DNA of 6,939 bases, taken from the NCBI GenBank assembly GCA_019090365.1, contig JAHRWC010000011.1, positions 1 through 6,939 on the forward strand, read 5' to 3'. The translations under genes and the position numbers were made by a program. The DNA is from Flavobacteriaceae bacterium. Lineage in GTDB: Bacteria; Bacteroidota; Bacteroidia; Flavobacteriales; Flavobacteriaceae. The notes beneath the pieces are model-generated. The model was not told the DNA's origin and ran no database searches. It was given only the letters and a program-made list of their open reading frames with translations. Positions 1-6,899 of the stretch are shown one piece after another; the stretch's first letter is position 1; every line of letters begins with the position of its first letter.

Positions 1-1
1 A

Positions 2-124
2 GATTTAATACGTAAAGAAAATAAAAACTTAGCTCTTTTAATAGGTATATTTTTTGGTCTTTCTGAAAATACTATAGGCCCTAAATTAACCGCAAGAGTT
101 GCTTCATTTATCTCTAAAATATAA
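2..124 (+). CDS. C-terminal fragment of an unidentified protein (5' end outside window)
   Basis: An open frame runs from the left edge to a TAA at 122-124, giving 40 residues with no internal stop. The visible tail has a short hydrophobic stretch (LALLIGIFFGL, about residues 10-20 of the fragment) followed by a Gly/Pro-containing turn and an amphipathic end finishing in ASFISKI. The length and composition look like the end of a real gene, but I do not recognise the family and a 40-codon frame in AT-rich DNA could be chance. It lies on the same strand as the small gene at 386, 261 bp away, so they need not share a transcript. No U-rich hairpin terminator follows it. Confidence 0.4.
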   Translation, partial: DLIRKENKNLALLIGIFFGLSENTIGPKLTARVASFISKI

Positions 125-338
125 TTGATAAAAGGACTAAAAATTCGAAAAACATTTTTAATTGATAATTATTTTTTATCGATCTTAAAATGAATATCAC
201 TCATACTTATTTATATTTTTCTTTGTTGGTAATTAAATATTGCTATATTTATACTTTAAGAGTGCTATTTTGTCATGAAAATTTCAAATAAACACAAATC
301 AACAGGCTGGTATAGTAATTGTATCAGTATTAACAAAT

Positions 339-360
339 GAAATATTATTTAAAATATTTC
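339..360. repeat. Perfect 8-bp inverted repeat just upstream of the small ORF
   Basis: The arms GAAATATT (339-346) and AATATTTC (353-360) are exact reverse complements separated by ATTTAA. The dyad ends 25 bp before the ATG at 386. It could be an operator for a dimeric regulator or a weak 5'-UTR hairpin. It is almost all A/T in AT-rich DNA, so chance occurrence is a real possibility and no function is claimed. Confidence 0.3.
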
Positions 361-385
361 TTAGATTATTTATACAACATATTAA

Positions 386-631
386 ATGAGTACAGACAAT
401 AAACAAGATACAGATCTTATTAATAGAGCATTAGAATTTGAACAAAGAAAACTTTCTTTTCAGACAACAAGTGATCGTATTATCGCTTCTAGGCAAGTGA
501 AGGAATTAATTTTAAGTTTAAATGATATCTACAAAGAAAATAAAGATTCAGAGATCATGGATATTATGAAGCGTTTAACAGTGATTAAACGTAAAATTGA
601 AGTTAGATTAAAAGGGCGTTCTCAATCGTAG
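386..631 (+). CDS. Small conserved-looking hypothetical protein, 81 aa, function unknown
   Basis: An 81-residue, strongly charged, soluble protein with no signal peptide, membrane segment, cysteine or recognisable catalytic motif. It reads as two or three helices: a polar N-terminal tail (residues 1-12), a helix rich in E/R/K (about 13-30), and the segment RIIASRQVKELILSLNDIY (about 31-49). A basic C-terminal part, MKRLTVIKRKIEVRLKGR, may bind nucleic acid or a partner, but that is inference. I recall similar short proteins in Flavobacteriia annotated only as hypothetical. The ATG at 386 is preceded by A-rich sequence (ACAACATATTAA), which is usual for this phylum where Shine-Dalgarno sites are weak. 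Its last 10 bp overlap the 3' end of the opposing hydrolase gene. I found no convincing promoter in the 261 bp upstream. Confidence 0.75.
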   Translation: MSTDNKQDTDLINRALEFEQRKLSFQTTSDRIIASRQVKELILSLNDIYKENKDSEIMDIMKRLTVIKRKIEVRLKGRSQS

Positions 632-1476
632 GACTCTTTTAAAAACTTAATAGTATCCTTCGTAGCAGTTTCTAGATCTTTAGGCAATTCTTTTTGTTGC
701 CAAGGGTGCATAGCACCAAATACATGATCTCCATTTTCAATTACTTTGAAACTACTTTTTGTAGCCCATTGCTTTAACAACTGAGCTTCTTTAAGCGTTA
801 CAGTAACATCATTTTCACCATGAATGATAAGGTAAGGAATTTGTAATTCTTTTACTGCTCTGCGAATGGTTAAGCGATTTTCATTCTCATTAAAATCTTG
901 ATAGAATTGAAATCCAAGAGGCATATTTTGGTTTGTCCTTCCATTAACTATATAGGTAACTCCGCTTTTCTTCCATTCGTTAAATGTTTCTGATTGCTCC
1001 ATAAAACGAGCTTTATAATCTGAAACTCCTGCCCAGGTAACTACGCTTTTTATTATTGGATTTTCTTCAGATTTTATAAGTACAATTCCTCCTCCCCGGC
1101 TATGCCCAATAAGAGAGATTGTTTCTTTATTTATTTCTTCAGAAAAACTATTTGATGTTGTCATAAAATCAATTACTCGATCTAAATCATCTAATTCTTT
1201 ACTATAGTTATTTTCTGAAAAAGCTGTTAAATCTGGAAAATCAATTGGTTGTTCTTTTGTGCCACCATTATGAGAAAAATTAAATTTTACAAAGAAAAAT
1301 CCAGCTTTTGAAAAAGCCTCTGCTACCAAATGCCATGCTCCCCAATCTTTATATCCTTTAAAACCATGACAAAATATTACAGTAGGTTTGGGTTGATTCG
1401 TTTTTTGAAAATGAACATCCAGAAGTATTGGTTTTTGACCTTTAGATTCTAATATTAAATTCTTTTCTACAATCAT
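622..1476 (-). CDS. Alpha/beta hydrolase family protein, 284 aa
   Basis: A cytoplasmic serine hydrolase of the alpha/beta fold, in the dienelactone hydrolase / S9-peptidase-like broad group; substrate unknown. The oxyanion-hole region is CHGFKG (residues 36-41). The nucleophile elbow is GHSRGG (124-129) with Ser126 as nucleophile. Asp223 in HGENDVT is the probable acid, and His251 in NGDHVFG the catalytic base, so the triad looks complete and in canonical order. There is no signal peptide or lipobox. The start codon lies 3 nt after the stop of the upstream nuclease gene (TAA, AAT, ATG), so the two are very probably co-transcribed and translationally coupled; the weak ribosome-binding signal would lie inside the nuclease coding end. 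Its stop codon falls inside the 3' end of the convergent small gene. Esterase, thioesterase or peptidase activity cannot be distinguished from sequence alone. Confidence 0.9.
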   Translation of the reverse strand: MIVEKNLILESKGQKPILLDVHFQKTNQPKPTVIFCHGFKGYKDWGAWHLVAEAFSKAGFFFVKFNFSHNGGTKEQPIDFPDLTAFSENNYSKELDDLDRVIDFMTTSNSFSEEINKETISLIGHSRGGGIVLIKSEENPIIKSVVTWAGVSDYKARFMEQSETFNEWKKSGVTYIVNGRTNQNMPLGFQFYQDFNENENRLTIRRAVKELQIPYLIIHGENDVTVTLKEAQLLKQWATKSSFKVIENGDHVFGAMHPWQQKELPKDLETATKDTIKFLKESYD

Positions 1477-1479
1477 ATT

Positions 1480-4206
1480 TTATAGCTCTTTTTCTGTAAA
1501 AGGGATTTCTGCATCACATATTTCTATTATCAGATTACTCAACTCTTCAGTGAATAATGACAACGTTTCTTGAGTAATATTAAAGTCTTTTGTTCTACTT
1601 CTTGCAGATTCTTTTGTTGCAAACTTTAGGAATCCATTTTTCAAATTTTTAAATGATATAATTCCTCCTTCTACAGTTTCAATTTTTCTTTCCTGATTAA
1701 TCATTAAAACATAGGCTAATACTTGTATTATTTTGCTGTACTTCTTATCGCTCGTAATTATTGACCAATCTACTAACTCTAATTCACCTTGTTGAACTAA
1801 ACCTGTTTTATAATCGACAATACGTAATTGTCCATTGTATTCATCTAATCGATCTATTTTTCCTCTTATTTTTACGGGAAAATTTAATGAAGGTATGTTT
1901 ATATCAGCCGATAAATTACTTTCAATTTTTATAATTTTTATTTGATTTCCATTATTTAACTCATCGAGTTCAAAATTAATAAAGTTTAAAATATATCTTT
2001 TTGCTACTTCGAATATGATTAAGTTTTTACCCCTTTTAAACGAACCTTTTTTATATGTTTTTTGAAACTGAATTGTAACTTCTTCTTCAACTTTCTTCTT
2101 CATATTAGTTAAGATGTCCTTATCCAATAAACTTCCTTCTAAAGGCTTATAAAGTGCTTCTAAAGCATCATGAACTATAGTTCCTAAAGTATTAGCCGCA
2201 ACAATTTCTTCTACTTCTTTAAATTCACTTATTTGTAATATTTTTTGATAATAAAAATCTAAAGGATTTCTTATATATGAAGTTAATGCAGATGGTGAAA
2301 AACCTTTTCCTGCTATCTCTTTTAATCTTGTTATAACTGCTTCAGTTTTATTAATACTTTGAAGCGTATTTTTTTGAATATTAATTTTAGGATTAACAGA
2401 CACTTTTTCTAGTGTGTGATTTGCTAATTGATCTACTTCTAATTGTGATAAAAATCTACTTTTTTCGCCTGTATTTAATCCTTCAGAAAAATTATTATAC
2501 AATAAGAATATACGTTCAGAACGATGTAATAACCTGTAAAAATGATAAGTATAGATTGCATCTTTTTCAGCAAAAGAAGGTAATCCAAATTGTTTTTTAA
2601 GATCGTAAGTAATATATGAATTATTAGATTTTCCAGAAGGGAATATTCCTTCATTTACTGAAACAATTATCAAATTTTTGAAATCTAACAATCGGGTTTC
2701 TAAAACACCCATAATTTGTAATCCATTGTAAGCATCTCCTTTAAAATCTATACTACTTTTAGAAATTAATTCGGCATAAAGATTCCTTATAGAGGTGATT
2801 GTTTGAATATAATTATATGAACTTAATAATGATTTTATTTTTTTGAAATTAGTATGAAGTTCAAACAAAACAACTTTTTCTATTTGGTTTAGATTAGAGC
2901 CATTTTTTAATATTGATATTATTTTAAAACAAGAATTTAAAGCATTTGCACTTGTATTCTTCCATGAAGCAAACAGCAAGTTTAGCACTTCCAAATCTGA
3001 CTCAGGATCAAGTTTTAGCATTTCTTCAAAAGAAATATAACTACTATTTTGAGTGCTGATTATATGTATAAGTTGTTTTGAATTAGGCAGTAATCTTGAA
3101 ACAACAGGATGGTTTAAAATTGCTAGTACTTGTTTGTAATAAAGTTGATCTGAATATTTTTCTTGTAAAGTAAAAAGTAACTCAAACAATCGAACCACAG
3201 GAAATGTTTTTAAAGAAACACCCATTGTTAAATTTACATTCGAAACATTTGGAGGCAAGGAATGTATTATTGGAAGTATTAACTTTTCATCTCCTAGAAT
3301 AATTGCAGTTTTATTAATTTCATCATCAGAAAGGTTAGATAATATTTCACCTACGTATTTTACTTGCCCAATGTTTTTCTGTATTTCTACAAATTGTATA
3401 TTCTTCTTTTTCTGAAAATTATTTGAAAGCTCATTCATTTGATGATTTTCATAATATTTCCATTCCTGTGTATACTTTCTTAAAAAATATGAAGCGCTGT
3501 GAGAATTATCATTATAAAAATGAGCATCGGCATCCCAATAGACGCTAGTATGTCCTGTTTCCAATAATTCTTGGACAATTGTTTGTTCTGCATTATTTAG
3601 AGCATTAAAACCAATAAAAATGTGTCTTCTCTGTCCGTTAACAGATATATAATGTTCAATAGATTCTGCAGCTTCACGGTAAACTAATCCTTGGTAGCCA
3701 ATATTATCTTTAAGTAATAAGTTTTTTAAGTGATCATAAAATTGAGGAAGGCTAGCCCAAAACTTTAAATAATTTTCAATTAACTCTGTTTTTTCATCTT
3801 TAACATACCAATGATTAATGTCTTGAATTCCTTTCAAATAACTAAAAAAACTAGCTGGAGGAATTAGGTATCGATCCATTTCATTAAAATCACCTATCAG
3901 AGTAGATATCCAAGTTACATATACATCAAATGAATCCTTTTCTTCAATCGTATTTGTATTTAGATAGGCAGTATAACTTTTAAATAGAAGTTCTGTTGGG
4001 TCAATGATTTTAAGATCGGATAGCTCTTCTATAAACTCTTCTATGCTAATAATCTTTGGAGCAAATTGAGTTGTTGCTGTACTTTTCCTTAAATAATTTT
4101 TTAAAAAACCACCTGCTCTTTTACTGGGTAAAATAATAGTAGCAGTAGAAATATCTTTATGATTATTTCTAATATGATTAATCGTTTCTTCTAGGAATGT
4201 TAGCAT
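1480..4206 (-). CDS. AddB-like PD-(D/E)XK nuclease family protein, 908 aa
   Basis: Probable nuclease subunit of a Bacteroidota AddAB/RecBCD-type double-strand-break end-processing complex, normally paired with a UvrD-type helicase-nuclease that is not in this window. The N-terminus (IILPSKRAGGFLKNYL, 24-39) sits where AddB has a Walker A P-loop but lacks GxGKT. A vestigial helicase-like segment (about 496-525: LQIMGVLETR, then VSVNEGIFPSG) resembles the UvrD C-domain. The C-terminal RecB-family nuclease domain (about 637-880) is intact: His679 in GTIVHD, Asp785 in GKIDRLD, Asp798 and Lys800 in VDYKTG, and Gln828/Tyr832 in QVLAY. Only two cysteines exist (426 and 897); the usual KCP cysteine before the nuclease domain is RNP here (646-648), so an AddB-type 4Fe-4S cluster is not expected. 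The start fits the family (hydrophobic helix then LPSKRAG) but lies only 12 nt past a terminator hairpin. The hydrolase follows after 3 nt. Confidence 0.88.
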   Translation of the reverse strand: MLTFLEETINHIRNNHKDISTATIILPSKRAGGFLKNYLRKSTATTQFAPKIISIEEFIEELSDLKIIDPTELLFKSYTAYLNTNTIEEKDSFDVYVTWISTLIGDFNEMDRYLIPPASFFSYLKGIQDINHWYVKDEKTELIENYLKFWASLPQFYDHLKNLLLKDNIGYQGLVYREAAESIEHYISVNGQRRHIFIGFNALNNAEQTIVQELLETGHTSVYWDADAHFYNDNSHSASYFLRKYTQEWKYYENHQMNELSNNFQKKKNIQFVEIQKNIGQVKYVGEILSNLSDDEINKTAIILGDEKLILPIIHSLPPNVSNVNLTMGVSLKTFPVVRLFELLFTLQEKYSDQLYYKQVLAILNHPVVSRLLPNSKQLIHIISTQNSSYISFEEMLKLDPESDLEVLNLLFASWKNTSANALNSCFKIISILKNGSNLNQIEKVVLFELHTNFKKIKSLLSSYNYIQTITSIRNLYAELISKSSIDFKGDAYNGLQIMGVLETRLLDFKNLIIVSVNEGIFPSGKSNNSYITYDLKKQFGLPSFAEKDAIYTYHFYRLLHRSERIFLLYNNFSEGLNTGEKSRFLSQLEVDQLANHTLEKVSVNPKINIQKNTLQSINKTEAVITRLKEIAGKGFSPSALTSYIRNPLDFYYQKILQISEFKEVEEIVAANTLGTIVHDALEALYKPLEGSLLDKDILTNMKKKVEEEVTIQFQKTYKKGSFKRGKNLIIFEVAKRYILNFINFELDELNNGNQIKIIKIESNLSADINIPSLNFPVKIRGKIDRLDEYNGQLRIVDYKTGLVQQGELELVDWSIITSDKKYSKIIQVLAYVLMINQERKIETVEGGIISFKNLKNGFLKFATKESARSRTKDFNITQETLSLFTEELSNLIIEICDAEIPFTEKEL

Positions 4207-4218
4207 TATATAAAAATA

Positions 4219-4249
4219 AAAAACGTCCCGATATTATCGGGACGTTTTT
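4219..4249 (-). terminator. Rho-independent terminator downstream of ompA-like gene
   Basis: Arms at 4219-4232 and 4236-4249 are exact 14-bp reverse complements around a 3-nt loop. The core is CGTCCCGAT / ATCGGGACG. Read on the minus strand the hairpin ends in a run of U, continuing into TATTTTTATATA, so it is a textbook intrinsic terminator 29 nt after the ompA-like stop. The A-run on the other side would give a plus-strand transcript a U-tract too, so it may be bidirectional, although no plus-strand gene ends nearby. It is unusual because the next gene's ATG begins only 12 nt further on. Confidence 0.93.
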
Positions 4250-4278
4250 AAATAAATATTATTTATTAAATACTAATA

Positions 4279-5664
4279 CTAGTTTTTAACGTGAGTGATT
4301 TCAACTCTACGGTTGTTAGCTCTACCAGCTCTAGTTTTGTTAGTATCAAGAGGTCTTGCTTCACCAAAACCTTTATGTTGTAGTCTTGAAGAACCAATTC
4401 CATTCTGGATTAAGTAATTCATTACTGAACTTGCTCTATTTTCAGAAAGAGTTTGGTTTGTAGTTTCACGACCTTGACTATCAGTATGACCTTCAATTGA
4501 GAATTTAGCATTTGGATATTCTTTCATAATTCCAACAATATCGTTTAATACTTTTTCTGATTGAGCCTTAATTGTAGCTTTCCCAGTGTCAAATAAGATT
4601 GTTTTAGCATAAGAATTTAAAGCTTTCTTAACTGCTTCAGTTACTTCAGGACAACCATTATTTGCAACAGTACCAGGTACCTCAGGACATTCATCATCTT
4701 TGTCAATTACACTATCTCCATCAGAATCAGGCCAAGGACAACCGTTGTTAGCAGCAGGACCAGCTTCATTTGGACAGTTATCTTCTGCATCAGTGATTCC
4801 ATCACCATCAGTATCAGGACAACCATTAAGAGCAGCTATTCCAGGTACAGTAGGACAAGCATCTTGAGGATCAGCTATACCATCACCATCAGTATCAGGA
4901 CAACCGTTAAATTCAGCAGTACCAGCAACTTCTGGACAAGCATCATTTCTATCTTCGATTCCGTCACCATCAGTATCAGGACATCCATTGTATTCAGGTA
5001 AACCTGGAGTTTCAGGACACTCATCTTCGTGATCGTATATACCATCACCATCAGTATCTTTTCCACCAAATTTAAATGCAATACCTACAGAATGTTGGAA
5101 ATGTGAAATTCCATAAACATCTTCAAAAGAATGCTTATAAGCAGATTGTGCAGATAAAGCAAGGCTTTCAGTTAACCAAAAACGGAAACCTACTAAACCA
5201 TTAGCAGTTCCAAATCCTATATCTTCAACCCATGTGTATCCACCACCAACACCAAGAGAAGGATCAAACCATCCACCGCCTAGTAAATCTCTAAAGCTAT
5301 ATTTAATTTCACCATCAACTGCATAATAAGACAAATCATCAACTGAAGCATCTCCAATTTTATCAATATTATTAATTGTTCCAGTAGCTCCAAAAGTAAA
5401 TCCGTCACCCATATATCTAGCGACAGAAACTTTTGAAATAGAAGGTACCATATTCCAATGATCATTTACATTAAAATATTCATGAAATAAATCTCCTTTG
5501 GTCCCTTCAGGTAATCTACCGTCATCACTTACTCCAACTGGATAAGTATCAACAGCATTTACTCCTAATTCAATCGCCCATGGATTGTTTTTGTCTTGAG
5601 CATTTGATACGCCAGTTCCAATTAACAGAAGTACCGCAACTAATAAAATGTTAAGATGTTTCAT
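4279..5664 (-). CDS. OmpA-family outer membrane protein with thrombospondin type 3 repeats, 461 aa
   Basis: A secreted outer-membrane protein that tethers the outer membrane to peptidoglycan. Residues 1-22 form a Sec signal peptide (basic MKHLN, hydrophobic [13 protein letters not shown] before the likely cleavage at 22/23). Residues about 25-200 look like a small beta-barrel of alternating polar/apolar and aromatic strands, ending [10 protein letters not shown]. Residues 203-339 hold five calcium-binding TSP3 repeats starting DTDGDGI or DSDGDSV at 203, 230, 257, 284 and 313, each with a cysteine pair 12 residues apart (216/228, 243/255, 270/282, 297/309, 326/338). Residues about 355-457 are an OmpA C-terminal peptidoglycan-binding domain, with Asp395 in GHTDSQG and Arg410 in LSENRA as the expected diaminopimelate contacts. 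The layout matches the common Bacteroidota OmpA architecture. It has its own promoter and terminator, so it is probably monocistronic and highly expressed. Confidence 0.95.
   Translation of the reverse strand: MKHLNILLVAVLLLIGTGVSNAQDKNNPWAIELGVNAVDTYPVGVSDDGRLPEGTKGDLFHEYFNVNDHWNMVPSISKVSVARYMGDGFTFGATGTINNIDKIGDASVDDLSYYAVDGEIKYSFRDLLGGGWFDPSLGVGGGYTWVEDIGFGTANGLVGFRFWLTESLALSAQSAYKHSFEDVYGISHFQHSVGIAFKFGGKDTDGDGIYDHEDECPETPGLPEYNGCPDTDGDGIEDRNDACPEVAGTAEFNGCPDTDGDGIADPQDACPTVPGIAALNGCPDTDGDGITDAEDNCPNEAGPAANNGCPWPDSDGDSVIDKDDECPEVPGTVANNGCPEVTEAVKKALNSYAKTILFDTGKATIKAQSEKVLNDIVGIMKEYPNAKFSIEGHTDSQGRETTNQTLSENRASSVMNYLIQNGIGSSRLQHKGFGEARPLDTNKTRAGRANNRRVEITHVKN
4648..5058 (-). repeat. 81-bp-period tandem repeat coding the TSP3 calcium-binding repeats
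   Basis: The first four units begin exactly 81 bp (27 codons) apart; the fifth is offset by 87 bp because of a two-residue WP insertion. A near-identical core, ccatcaccatcagtatc on the plus strand, recurs at 4799, 4880, 4961 (one mismatch) and 5042. The protein units are DTDGDGI, a variable loop, then a cysteine pair ending NGCP. Confidence 0.92.
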
Positions 5665-5706
5665 ATTCGATTATTTAATTTTAAAATTTTTAAGTGTTAT
5701 TATCTG

Positions 5707-5736
5707 CAAAAGTAAGTTGTAAATATTTATTAACAA
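5707..5736 (-). promoter_or_regulatory. Bacteroidota-type promoter of the ompA-like gene
   Basis: On the minus strand the -7 element TACTTTTG (5707-5714) matches the Bacteroidota consensus TAnnTTTG at every fixed position. A -33 TTG (5734-5736, within GTTTTTG) lies 19 bp upstream, which is the preferred spacing for the phylum's primary sigma factor. Transcription would start near 5702, giving a leader of about 38 nt before the ATG at 5664. It is in the 130-bp gap after kbl, so the ompA-like gene does not depend on kbl transcription. Confidence 0.85.
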
Positions 5737-5794
5737 AAACAAATCTATTAAAATTTTTAGAATATTTTAACTTTTGTACCTTAAATAATGCTTG

Positions 5795-6899
5795 TTACGG
5801 CTTAATTACATCTAATTTTTTTCCGATTTTAATAAAGGCATTAATAGCTTTGTCTAAATGTTCCCTTTCATGAGCCGCCGATAATTGTACTCTAATCCTT
5901 GCTTTATCCTTAGGAACCACAGGATAAAAGAACCCTATTACATATATTCCTTCTTCTAATAACATATCTGCCATTGTCTGTGATAACTTAGCATCATAAA
6001 GCATTACTGGTACTATTGCAGAATCACCTTCTACAATATCAAAACCTGCTTGCATCATCCCATTTTTAAAGTAATTTGTATTCGCTTCTAATTTATCACG
6101 TAAACTAGTATCATTAGCTAACATATCGAATACCTTAATAGATGCACCAACAATTGCTGGTGCTAAAGAGTTTGAAAACAAATACGGTCTTGATCTTTGG
6201 CGTAAAAGTTCAATAATCTCTTTTTTTCCTGTTGTATATCCTCCCATAGCTCCACCTAAAGCTTTACCAAGTGTTCCTGTAATGATGTCAATTCTGCCCA
6301 TCACTCCTTTTTCTTCAAGAGTTCCTCTACCTGTTTTTCCAATAAAACCTGTAGCATGACATTCATCAATCATTACCATTGCATCATATTTATCGGCTAA
6401 ATCACAGATAGCATCTAATGGCGCAACAACACCATCCATAGAAAATACACCATCTGTTACAATGATCTTATGACGTGCTCCTTTTTCATTTGCAGCGATA
6501 AGTTGTTTCTCAAGATCTTGCATATTGCTATTTTCATAACGATAACGCGCTGCTTTACATAAACGAACTCCATCAATTATAGAAGCATGATTCAATGAAT
6601 CTGAAATTATTGCGTCCTCATGATTTAATAAAGGTTCGAAAACACCTCCATTAGCATCAAAAGCTGCTGCATATAATATAGTGTCTTCTGTTTGATAGAA
6701 ATCTGCAATTTTCCCTTCTAATTCTTTATGAATATCTTGTGTACCACAAATAAAGCGAACTGAAGACATTCCAAATCCATGAGTATCCATTGCGTCTTTT
6801 GCAGCTTGGATTACTTCTTTATTTGAAGAAAGTCCTAAATAGTTATTCGCACAGAAGTTAATTACCTCTTCTCCTGTATTAATTTTTATAACTGCATCC
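5795..6899 (-). CDS. kbl: 2-amino-3-ketobutyrate CoA ligase (glycine C-acetyltransferase), 5'-truncated
   Basis: A PLP-dependent alpha-oxoamine synthase that cleaves 2-amino-3-ketobutyrate with CoA into glycine and acetyl-CoA, the second step of threonine catabolism after threonine dehydrogenase; cytoplasmic, normally a homodimer. The Schiff-base lysine is in [10 protein letters not shown] (plus-strand codon near 6265), the PLP-binding Asp and His in IDECHATGF, and the ring-stacking His in LNHAS. Compared with E. coli Kbl as I recall it, these residues align without gaps to Lys244, Asp210/His213 and His136. The genuine sequence begins at the Asp of DAVIKINTG, so about 32 N-terminal residues are missing. 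The apparent ATG at 6914-6916 and the residues MCIRDR are encoded by sequencing adapter and must not be used as the start. The true C-terminus (KLDVIKP, TAA at 5795-5797) is present. No tdh gene and no terminator after kbl are visible. Confidence 0.95.

Noticed and set aside
138..183. Hairpins after the left-edge fragment: TAAAAAT/ATTTTTA (138-144/154-160) and ATTGATAA/TTATCGAT (161-168/176-183) as a possible terminator
   Set aside because: The first has only A/T pairs and a 9-nt loop. The second needs a G-U pair and is not followed by a U-tract. Both are expected by chance in this composition.
266..273. CTATTTTG as a -7 element for the small ORF
   Set aside because: The TA of TAnnTTTG is missing, the nearest upstream TTG (240-242) is 23 bp away, and the leader would exceed 100 nt.
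2412..2600. Plus-strand 62-codon open frame
   Set aside because: It lies wholly inside the nuclease gene on the opposite strand, is rich in Ile/Leu/Tyr from reversed AT-rich codons, and has no recognisable motif.
4251..4267. AATAAAT/ATTTATT inverted repeat between the ompA-like stop and the terminator
   Set aside because: It contains only A/T pairs next to a much stronger GC-containing terminator, so no separate role is supported.
4875..5081. Minus-strand 68-codon open frame within the ompA-like gene
   Set aside because: It is a shifted reading of the 81-bp TSP3 repeats; its repetitive LMV/ILMV pattern simply mirrors that periodicity.
5280..5465. Minus-strand 61-codon hydrophobic open frame
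   Set aside because: It is an out-of-frame reading of the OmpA-like barrel region, which itself has a full, well-supported frame.
5768..5780. TTAACTTTTGTACC on the plus strand resembling a -7 element
   Set aside because: The element is AACTTTTG rather than TAnnTTTG, there is no TTG 17-23 bp upstream, and no plus-strand gene lies downstream.
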